Translations under genes and position numbers: made by a program
Source: Candidatus Nomurabacteria bacterium RIFCSPLOWO2_12_FULL_46_14
Lineage (GTDB): Bacteria > Patescibacteriota > Minisyncoccia > Phycocordibacterales > UBA9973
Direction of reading: 5' to 3'
Assembly: GCA_001786225.1 (NCBI GenBank)
Contig: MFVV01000011.1
Span: forward strand, 1-8,549
Length of the DNA: 8,549 nucleotides
Notes under the pieces: model-generated
What the model saw: only the letters and a program-made list of their open reading frames with translations
What the model was told of the DNA's origin: nothing
The model's database searches: none
Shown here: positions 1 through 5,431 of the stretch, piece by piece
Position numbering within the stretch: the stretch's first letter is position 1
Layout of the letters: each line of letters opens with the position of its first letter

Positions 1-28
1 CATATATTTTGACAGCTATTTAAAATAA

Positions 29-667
29 ATGAAGAGTTTTTCTAAAAAAGAAATAGCGCTGATGCAAAAGCTGAATACTCCGGCCAAGGTGCAGGATTTT
101 TTGAATAGTCTCCGGTTTAATTTTGAAAAAGATGGAGAGACTTTGAGTTCACCAATTGTCGTCTTAAGGCGACGGAGCGCGCATTGCCTTGAGGGGGCCC
201 TGTTTGGGGCTTACATTTTATCTCTCCACGGCTTTAAGCCTTTTATTTTACATTTACAGACGACTCGAAACGACTACGACCATGTTATCGCGCTCTTCAA
301 ACAGCAGGGGTTATGGGGCGCGCTCTCCAAGACCAACCACGCCGTCCTGCGCTACCGAGAACCGATTTACCGGAGTATTCGGGAATTGGTTATGTCTTAT
401 TTCCATGAATATTTTTTAGATAACGGCGTCAAGACTTTGCGCCGGTATTCCCGCCCACTCAACCTGAACATCTTTGAGGCAGGTTGGCCGACCGCCAAGG
501 AAGATTTATGGGGGATTGACGAGGAACTGGATCGGATCAGGCATTACGATTTTTTACCCCAAAACTTTGCGCCGAAATTAAGATTGGCCGACAAGGTGGA
601 AATTCAAGCAGGAAAATTGATCGAATATGACAAAAATGATATAATTATTGAGGGTAGCCCTCGATAA
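29..667 (+). CDS. Conserved protein of unknown function with a Cys-His (transglutaminase-like?) core
   Basis: A 212-residue soluble protein with no signal peptide or membrane segment. I cannot assign a function. The most constrained-looking parts are RRRSAHCLEGALFGAY (residues 48-62, Cys53), DYDHVIALF (82-90, His85), WGALSKTNHAVLRYREPIY (96-114, His104) and SIRELVMSYFHEYF (116-129). A Cys at the start of a helix followed by a downstream Asp-His and strand resembles the order of the transglutaminase/papain-like fold, so a thiol hydrolase-like role is possible, but this is inference. From memory the same blocks recur in uncharacterised proteins of many bacteria. The start at 29 is the first ATG and has no Shine-Dalgarno sequence; ATG at 62 (Met12) is an alternative. 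The last seven codons and the stop lie inside palindrome 643-669, so the native C-terminus may have been altered when that sequence arrived. The transposase gene follows 14 bases after the stop. Confidence 0.75.
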   Translation: MKSFSKKEIALMQKLNTPAKVQDFLNSLRFNFEKDGETLSSPIVVLRRRSAHCLEGALFGAYILSLHGFKPFILHLQTTRNDYDHVIALFKQQGLWGALSKTNHAVLRYREPIYRSIRELVMSYFHEYFLDNGVKTLRRYSRPLNLNIFEAGWPTAKEDLWGIDEELDRIRHYDFLPQNFAPKLRLADKVEIQAGKLIEYDKNDIIIEGSPR

Positions 668-669
668 TT
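643..669. repeat. 27-base palindrome, left flank of the transposase
   Basis: The left arm AATTATTGAGGG (643-654) and right arm CCCTCGATAATT (658-669) pair over 12 positions around a TAG loop. The only imperfection is T649 opposite G663, which is still a G-U pair in RNA. It spans the end of the upstream gene and supplies its TAA stop (665-667). No T-run follows directly, so it is a weak terminator at best. Its reverse complement matches the palindrome at 1353-1379 except at one base. Confidence 0.85.
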
Positions 670-681
670 TAGATTAATAAT

Positions 682-1377
682 ATGGAAAGAAAAATAAAAT
701 TTGCACCAGAAGAGTACTATCATTTATACAGCCGCGGGGTGGAAAAGAGAAAAATTTTTATTCGCCATCAAGATTACCAAAGATTTATAGCCCTCTTATA
801 TATTATGAACCAGGAAGGTCCTTTTAACTTTGCAAATTTCTTAAAATCCAACAAACTCGGAGAAGTTTTTAATGAAACTAAGGGAAAAGCCCTGGTTTCA
901 ATTTTAAGCTATACGTTGATGCCGAATCACTTTCATATTTTGGTTTACGAACACATAGAAGGAGGAATAAGTAGATTCATGATGAAACTTCTTACTGCTT
1001 ACTCCATGTATTTTAATACAAAATATAAAAGAAGCGGGCCGCTTTTTATGCATCCTTTTCGAGCCCAACATGTTCAAGGTCAGGCTCAATATTTATGGAT
1101 ATTCTCATATATTCATTTGAACGCCTTGGGTATTTTTACTAAGAGATTTAAGTTTGACAAAATTAATCATAAAAAAAACGCAGATAAATTCTTGGCATCT
1201 TATGAGTATTCCAGTTATCCAGAATATAACGCGGTTAAAAGATCTCAATCAAAAATATTAAACTTACAATTAATACCGTATTATTTACTTCACACAGATT
1301 TTTCTGCGGAGGATTATTTTAAAATACTTAATAAGTATTCAAAAGATGAAGAAATTATTGAGGGCTACCCTCAATAA
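682..1377 (+). CDS. REP-associated tyrosine transposase (Y1/HUH, IS200-like domain)
   Basis: Product of 231 residues, the usual size of RAYT/IS200-like transposases. It would nick and rejoin single-stranded DNA at hairpins using a phosphotyrosine link. The HUH metal-binding motif is His83-Phe84-His85 in YTLMPNHFHILVYE. The catalytic tyrosine should be in TAYSMYFNTKYKRSGPLF, most likely Tyr107 or Tyr110. The block QYLWIFSYIHLNALG (136-150) matches the family's YIhxNP region, with Ala in place of the usual Pro. The N-terminal YYHLYSRGVEKRKIF (residues 12-26) is the typical first strand. Its own last codons and TAA (1375-1377) lie inside the right palindrome. It starts 14 bases after the upstream stop with no Shine-Dalgarno sequence, so it could be read through from the upstream gene. 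Codons are AT-rich compared with neighbours. It appears intact, and may be active or domesticated. Confidence 0.9.
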   Translation: MERKIKFAPEEYYHLYSRGVEKRKIFIRHQDYQRFIALLYIMNQEGPFNFANFLKSNKLGEVFNETKGKALVSILSYTLMPNHFHILVYEHIEGGISRFMMKLLTAYSMYFNTKYKRSGPLFMHPFRAQHVQGQAQYLWIFSYIHLNALGIFTKRFKFDKINHKKNADKFLASYEYSSYPEYNAVKRSQSKILNLQLIPYYLLHTDFSAEDYFKILNKYSKDEEIIEGYPQ

Positions 1378-1379
1378 TT
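1353..1379. repeat. 27-base perfect palindrome, right flank of the transposase
   Basis: The left arm AATTATTGAGGG (1353-1364) and right arm CCCTCAATAATT (1368-1379) are exact complements around a CTA loop. It is the reverse complement of the left-hand palindrome with one substitution. It encodes the last seven codons and the stop of the transposase in the same relative frame as the left copy does for its gene. Confidence 0.88.
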
Positions 1380-1388
1380 GTTTTTTTT
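1353..1388 (+). terminator. Probable intrinsic terminator after the transposase gene
   Basis: A perfect 12-pair stem with a five-pair GC-rich top (GAGGG/CCCTC) and a three-base loop is followed, after one G, by eight Ts (1381-1388). This is the classical intrinsic terminator layout, although the lower half of the stem is AT-only. It would stop transcription of the first two genes just before the DoxX promoter. The same sequence is one end of the proposed element. Confidence 0.6.
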
Positions 1389-1397
1389 GTTTACAGT

Positions 1398-1406
1398 TGT
1401 TATAAT
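1398..1406 (+). promoter_or_regulatory. Extended -10 promoter for the DoxX / nucleotidyltransferase pair
   Basis: A perfect TATAAT at 1401-1406 is preceded by TG one base upstream (1398-1399), giving an extended -10. A weak -35 candidate, TTGTTT at 1378-1383, lies 17 bases upstream and overlaps the end of the palindrome and the T-run. The expected transcription start is near 1413, leaving about 25 bases of AT-rich leader before the ATG at 1438. Confidence 0.6.
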
Positions 1407-1437
1407 ACTTAATTATAAATTAACACTTTTAAACACA

Positions 1438-1824
1438 ATGATTTATTTATTTTTACTGGGCCGGATTTTGCTCGGTGGCTACTTTATCAAAAATTCATTC
1501 AATCATTTCTTAAATCTCTCCTCTGTGGCTGGCTATGCCGCGTCCAAGAACACACCCTGGCCCAAGCTCGCGGTTACGGTCACCGGCTTGATACTCCTCC
1601 TCGGTGGTTTGGGCATACTTCTTGGAGTATATATAGATTACGCTGTGCTTCTCCTCTCTGTGTTTTTGATTGGCGTAACTTTCAAAATGCATCAATACTG
1701 GAAAGAATCCGAGCCGATGCAACGGATGGCTGAAAATATTAATTTTTACAAAAACCTAGCCCTGCTTGGCGCAATTCTTATAATGTTATTCATTCCAGAA
1801 CCGTGGGAAATGTCTTTGTTTTAA
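1438..1824 (+). CDS. DoxX family membrane protein
   Basis: A 128-residue integral membrane protein with four predicted helices (about 2-18, 42-64, 67-82 and 105-119), as in the DoxX family. Family-like blocks are GRILLGGYFIKNSFNHF (8-24), AGYAASKNTPWPKL (31-44), the glycine-rich TGLILLLGGLGILLGV (49-64), TFKMHQYW (81-88) and FYKNLALLGAIL (103-114). DoxX proteins were named for a subunit of an archaeal thiosulfate:quinone oxidoreductase, but most bacterial members have no proven reaction, so a redox or membrane role here is only inferred. The ATG at 1438 is chosen because it fits the family N-terminus and lies downstream of the TATAAT. An in-frame TTG at 1378 lies inside the palindrome and would add 20 odd residues. 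The next gene starts one base after its stop, suggesting cotranscription and coupled translation. Confidence 0.87.
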   Translation: MIYLFLLGRILLGGYFIKNSFNHFLNLSSVAGYAASKNTPWPKLAVTVTGLILLLGGLGILLGVYIDYAVLLLSVFLIGVTFKMHQYWKESEPMQRMAENINFYKNLALLGAILIMLFIPEPWEMSLF

Positions 1825-1825
1825 A

Positions 1826-2290
1826 ATGCTGAACGTAAAAAAAACCAAGGCCGTGAGAATAATGGTCTTCGGAACTTTTGACGGCCTGCATCCCGGGCAC
1901 TTGAATTTTTTCAAACAAGCCCGGGCGCTAAAAGCTTTGGCGCTCGGGCAAGCGCGGAACTTGACTCTTCGGTCATTTTTGATTGTTTCCATCGCCCGGG
2001 ATAAAAACGCGAAGAAGATTAAAAAAACAAAACCCACCAGAACTGAACAAGAAAGGTTTAAGCTTGTCCAGCAGAGCCGCTTGGCTGACCGAGTGGTCTT
2101 GGGTGGCCTCCGCAACCATATCCCCCACATAGTGGAAGAACAGCCGGATATTATAGCTCTCGGTTACGACCAACGAGCCTACGTTGCAAAACTGCAGAAG
2201 GAATTAAAGAAAAAAGGCCTTTCCGTCCAGATTCGGCGACTCCAGCCCTACAAGGAGAAAATTTATAAAAACCGCTTACTAAACAGGTGA
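1826..2290 (+). CDS. HxGH nucleotidyltransferase, FAD synthase (RibL)-like
   Basis: A 154-residue cytoplasmic protein of the cytidylyltransferase-like superfamily, which moves an AMP or CMP group from a nucleotide triphosphate to a phosphorylated substrate. The signature VFGTFDGLHPGHLNFFKQA (residues 14-32) carries the HPGH motif (22-25). SIARDKNAKKIKK (55-67) and QPDIIALGYDQ (106-116) match archaeal FAD synthase (RibL) and relatives most closely, so FMN plus ATP to FAD is the best guess; a TagD-like cytidylyltransferase is the alternative. Two oddities: the loop before FLIVSIARD (about 36-50) is longer than usual, and the C-terminal Ser/Thr-rich nucleotide-binding motif (the S-S/T-x-x-K type) is not recognisable in PYKEKIYKNRLLNR. 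The gene begins one base after the DoxX stop and ends with TGA, the only TGA stop in the window. Its end is five bases from the end of the convergent MFS gene. Confidence 0.82.
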   Translation: MLNVKKTKAVRIMVFGTFDGLHPGHLNFFKQARALKALALGQARNLTLRSFLIVSIARDKNAKKIKKTKPTRTEQERFKLVQQSRLADRVVLGGLRNHIPHIVEEQPDIIALGYDQRAYVAKLQKELKKKGLSVQIRRLQPYKEKIYKNRLLNR

Positions 2291-2295
2291 AAATA

Positions 2296-3456
2296 TTACT
2301 GCACGTCTTTAATTCGGAGAGTGATTAAGAGACCAACAAGCAGAATTGCTCCCAGGATGTAGAAAAGATACTCAAAAGAGGGAACGAAAAGTAAAATTGG
2401 TATCGCCAGAAGCGGCGCGATGATATAGGAGAGCGGGCCGGTGTTGCGGAAGAAACTGATGGCGTCGGCGTTTTCCTCTCGGACTAATTTGAAAAAGTAA
2501 TTCTCGCTCATAACTTCAATAGTGGCGGCGCCGACCCGGGTGGCAAACAGTACGCCCGCCCAAAGCCACAATCTGGGTTCTGGGATAAAAGGAATAACCA
2601 GAGTAAAAAGCGCACTGATGGAGAATCCAGCCAGGAGCATCTCTTTTTCGCCTATTTTGTCGGACCACATTCCGAGCGGAAATTCCAAAATCACGAAGGG
2701 CAGGAGCATAATGGTAAAAATCAATCCTATTTGGCTCCAGCCGAAGCCGATGTATTCGTGGAGATAGATGGGAGTGTAAATTATCATCCAGGCAAAGAAG
2801 AATTTCAGGATGAAGTTAAGAATATAAATTTTGGAGATATGCTTGTTGCGGAGAAAATATTTGATTGTCCTGCCGACCGGCATTTTTTTATACCCCGGGT
2901 CTTTGAAGTCGCGCAGGGCAAGAAGAAAAATCGCCGAGACTAAAATCATAAATCCGGCCGAGAGGAGATAAATACCCCGGTAGGAGCTTCGGGCGATAAC
3001 CGAGCCGGATATCAGCTGAGCAATGACCCAGGCGGAATTCAATATCATCAGATACCAGCCGCGGAATCGGCCGATGGTGGAGCGATGGGGGATATGGCCG
3101 GAAAAATCTTCAATAAATATGTCTAGAGAAATATACAAAAGATTACTGGCCGCGAAAAAGAGAATAAAAGCCGGCACCGCCAGGAAAATATTGCCAGAGA
3201 GGGCCAAGAGCAAGAAAGCGACAAAAATCAAAACAGAAAAAATAAGGGCTGTCCGCCGATTGCCGTACTTGGTCAGGATTTGAGGCAGGCCGGAGAGACT
3301 CCAAATGGTGATGATGGAACTTAAGATATACAGCGCGCCCACATAATAGGGGCCGGCATAAATCTGAAGGAAGCTGGAGTTAATGTAGGCAGTCAGGGCG
3401 ATGGGCAGAGAGAACAGGAAGCCGGCCAGATAAATTATTTCTCTTTTAGTTTGCAT
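2296..3456 (-). CDS. MFS transporter
   Basis: A 386-residue, very hydrophobic protein with about 11-12 membrane segments, the size and pattern of the major facilitator superfamily. The loop between helices 2 and 3 (LPQILTKYGNRRT, 57-69) and the repeat of it between helices 8 and 9 (GMWSDKIGEKEML, 262-274, with the Ser-Asp and Gly-x-Lys core) are the two MFS A-type motifs. The two halves are joined by a basic central loop (about 182-208). The substrate cannot be told from sequence; small-molecule efflux or uptake are both possible. It is the last gene of the leftward cluster, starting 22 bases after the RNase J stop. The start ATG is preceded by AAATAA rather than a Shine-Dalgarno sequence. 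The gene converges with the nucleotidyltransferase gene. Confidence 0.88.
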   Translation of the reverse strand: MQTKREIIYLAGFLFSLPIALTAYINSSFLQIYAGPYYVGALYILSSIITIWSLSGLPQILTKYGNRRTALIFSVLIFVAFLLLALSGNIFLAVPAFILFFAASNLLYISLDIFIEDFSGHIPHRSTIGRFRGWYLMILNSAWVIAQLISGSVIARSSYRGIYLLSAGFMILVSAIFLLALRDFKDPGYKKMPVGRTIKYFLRNKHISKIYILNFILKFFFAWMIIYTPIYLHEYIGFGWSQIGLIFTIMLLPFVILEFPLGMWSDKIGEKEMLLAGFSISALFTLVIPFIPEPRLWLWAGVLFATRVGAATIEVMSENYFFKLVREENADAISFFRNTGPLSYIIAPLLAIPILLFVPSFEYLFYILGAILLVGLLITLRIKDVQ

Positions 3457-3478
3457 TTATTTTTTATTTCGCGCAGAA

Positions 3479-5416
3479 TTAGGAGCTTAAGATAACCGGA
3501 ATGACCAGAGGGCGCTTTGCGGTTTTTTGGTAGAGAAATTTGGAAACTGTTTCGCCCAAATTGGCCTTGATATTTTCAAAATCCGGGAAGGGGTTCCGGC
3601 CGGCCGCGTCCTCCACCGCCTTTTTGATGATTAGCCGCACCTGGCGCAAGAGCTCTTGATTTTCTTTCAGGTAAACGAAACCGCGGGAAATTAAGTCGGG
3701 CGACTTCCGGAGTTTGCCGGTTTTCTGGTCCACCAAGGCGATGACTACGAACATGCCGTCCTCCGCCAGCATTCTCCGGTCGCGGATGACCACGTCCTGG
3801 TCGTCGCCCACGGAAATCCCGTCCACCATCATTAGTCCCGCCGGAGCTTTTTCTCTACGCAGAGTTATTTTTTCACCATCCGCGGATATCTCCATGACGG
3901 AGCCGTTATCCGGCACGATGATATTTTTCTCCGGCATGCCGAGCTCCATCGCCAGGTCTTTATGGAGCTGTAACCGGTAATGATTGCCGTGGATGGGAAT
4001 AAAAAATTTCGGATGAGTTTTTTTATGCAGCCATTTGACGTCTTCTTTGTTGCCGTGGCCGGTGGCGTGGACGAAATCTTCGCCGGGGGTCCGATAGCTT
4101 ATGATGTGCACTCCCTGCCGGGCCAAGCCATCTTTCATCCGTTCCACCGCCCGCTCGTTGCCCGGCACAATGGAGGCGGAGAGAATTATGGTGTCGCCTT
4201 TATGCAGGGAGAATTTGGTGTGAGATTTATTAGCGGCGCGGTTTAGGGCAGAGAATTCTTCGCCCTGGGCGCCGGTCATCAGGATGACGATTCTATTGGG
4301 CGGATAATCATTCACCTCTTCAATAGGTATCAGGGTGCCCTTTTTAGGCTTGAAGTATCCGGCTTCAACAGCCACCTCAATGTTGGTTTTCATGGAACGG
4401 CCTTCTAAGGCGACCTTCTTGCCCAGGGATTCCGCTATTTTCACCACATGCGCTAGCCGGGTAATGTGGGAGGCGAAAGCGGCGATAATTACCCGGCCGT
4501 TGATTCGCCTTATCAGATTTTCCAGACCCTGGTGGACTTTTACTTCCGGCAGAGCGTAACCTTCGTTTTCTATATTGGTGGAATCCGTCATTAGAAGCAA
4601 AACCTTGGCTTTGTCAAAGGGAGCGTATTCTTTTTCTTCTTCCGGAGTAACCACCCCGTCCACTTGGTCCAGTTTATAATCGCCCGGCGTGACGATGAGC
4701 CCGTGTTTGGTTTCAATAATTATGCCCATGGAGTCCGGCACGGTGTGAGTGACGCCGAAAAATCTCACCTTGATTTTACCGCAGGTGATAGTTTCTCCCT
4801 TCTCCACTATATTTTCCTTCATCTTGGGCAACTGCGGAAATTCCGCCGCCCGCTTGCGCATCAAAAGGATGGAAAGCTGGCGGGAATAAACCGGCGGATT
4901 GCCGATGCGGGAGAGAACGATGGGCACTCCGCCGATGTGGTCCAAATGGCCGTGAGTGACGATGAGCGCCCGGATTTTTTCTTTCCGCTCTTCCAGATAA
5001 GTGGTGTTGGGGATGACGTAATCCACTCCGGGAGTTTCTTCGGTGGAAAAATGCATGCCGGCGTCGATGACGATAATGTCTTCGCCGATTTCCACTGCGG
5101 TCATATTTTTACCTATTTCCTCCACGCCGCCCAGAGGAATAATTCGCACGACCCCCTCGGATGGCGGCGGTATTTTGCCTTCCCGCGCGTCCGGATACGG
5201 GCTCCGACGGGGCGGGGCGTGCCTCCCGGGCCTTTTGCCGAATTTGGAATATTGATAGGTGGAACTTTTAATCCCGCTTTTCCGGCCGTAGCCAGTTTCG
5301 CTTTTGGGTTTAGACAGAGGCAATGGGTCCCTCTTCGGCTCTCCGCCCGCATCCGAGCTTTTGGCGTCCTTTTCTATGCTTATGGCACTGAAGGATAATC
5401 TATTTTTTTTAATCAT
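3479..5416 (-). CDS. rnj: Ribonuclease J (metallo-beta-lactamase / beta-CASP)
   Basis: A 645-residue endo/5'-3' exoribonuclease of mRNA decay and rRNA maturation. The metallo-beta-lactamase core starts near residue 89 (VVRIIPLGGVEEIGKN). Zinc ligands are His155, His157, Asp159 and His160 in THGHLDHIGG, His224 in GVTHTVPDS and Asp246 in TPGDYKLD. The beta-CASP part has TDSTN (277-281), FASHITR (314-320), EGRSM (338-342), ATGHGNKED (451-459) and PIHGNHY (474-480). After Gly477 this copy has Asn-His where many RNase J proteins have Glu. The C-terminal domain (about 530-645) is complete. About 88 residues at the N-terminus are basic, Pro/Ser/Arg-rich and probably disordered, making the protein longer than the usual roughly 550 residues. 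No other Met precedes the core, so the ATG at 5416 is the only sensible ATG start. It lies 15 bases after the solute-binding-protein stop, with a weak A/G-rich stretch before the ATG. Confidence 0.95.
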   Translation of the reverse strand: MIKKNRLSFSAISIEKDAKSSDAGGEPKRDPLPLSKPKSETGYGRKSGIKSSTYQYSKFGKRPGRHAPPRRSPYPDAREGKIPPPSEGVVRIIPLGGVEEIGKNMTAVEIGEDIIVIDAGMHFSTEETPGVDYVIPNTTYLEERKEKIRALIVTHGHLDHIGGVPIVLSRIGNPPVYSRQLSILLMRKRAAEFPQLPKMKENIVEKGETITCGKIKVRFFGVTHTVPDSMGIIIETKHGLIVTPGDYKLDQVDGVVTPEEEKEYAPFDKAKVLLLMTDSTNIENEGYALPEVKVHQGLENLIRRINGRVIIAAFASHITRLAHVVKIAESLGKKVALEGRSMKTNIEVAVEAGYFKPKKGTLIPIEEVNDYPPNRIVILMTGAQGEEFSALNRAANKSHTKFSLHKGDTIILSASIVPGNERAVERMKDGLARQGVHIISYRTPGEDFVHATGHGNKEDVKWLHKKTHPKFFIPIHGNHYRLQLHKDLAMELGMPEKNIIVPDNGSVMEISADGEKITLRREKAPAGLMMVDGISVGDDQDVVIRDRRMLAEDGMFVVIALVDQKTGKLRKSPDLISRGFVYLKENQELLRQVRLIIKKAVEDAAGRNPFPDFENIKANLGETVSKFLYQKTAKRPLVIPVILSS

Positions 5417-5431
5417 TTTCTTTTTTACTTT

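Larger units (their letters stand above)
643..1379 (+). mobile_element. Candidate REP/RAYT-type element: palindrome, transposase, palindrome
   Basis: A 737-base unit made of a Y1/HUH transposase gene with a 27-base hairpin sequence at each end. The hairpins are in opposite orientation, judged by the loop (TAG on the left, CTA on the right), so they act as inverted ends. The interior is noticeably AT-richer than the genes on both sides, which fits a separate origin. Single-strand HUH transposases of the IS200/IS605 and RAYT families recognise hairpins near element ends, so hairpins bracketing such a gene are expected of a mobile unit or of a domesticated RAYT with its REP sequences. I see no clear target-site duplication, which these enzymes do not make anyway. 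Exact ends are inferred from the palindromes. Confidence 0.5.

Noticed and set aside
9..14. TTGACA as a -35 box for the first gene
   Set aside because: At 16-18 base spacing the -10 would fall inside the coding region, where no TATAAT-like sequence is present. TAAAAT at 21-26 is too close to it to pair.
1378..1437. TTG at 1378 as the start of the DoxX gene
   Set aside because: It lies inside the palindrome and upstream of the TATAAT at 1401-1406, and it would add 20 residues not expected in DoxX proteins. ATG 1438 gives the normal family N-terminus.
1616..1632. Small inverted repeat ATACT...AGTAT
   Set aside because: Only five-base arms inside the DoxX coding sequence with no T-run; expected by chance.
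2288..2290. TGA as a sense codon (recoding as in some CPR lineages)
   Set aside because: The protein ends naturally here, and reading through would only add about two dozen antisense codons into the MFS gene. No conserved gene in the window needs in-frame TGA.
4664..5398. Plus-strand open frame of 244 codons opposite RNase J
   Set aside because: It lies entirely antisense to the well-supported RNase J gene and has no recognisable motif. Its composition is that expected of a shadow frame in GC-richer DNA.
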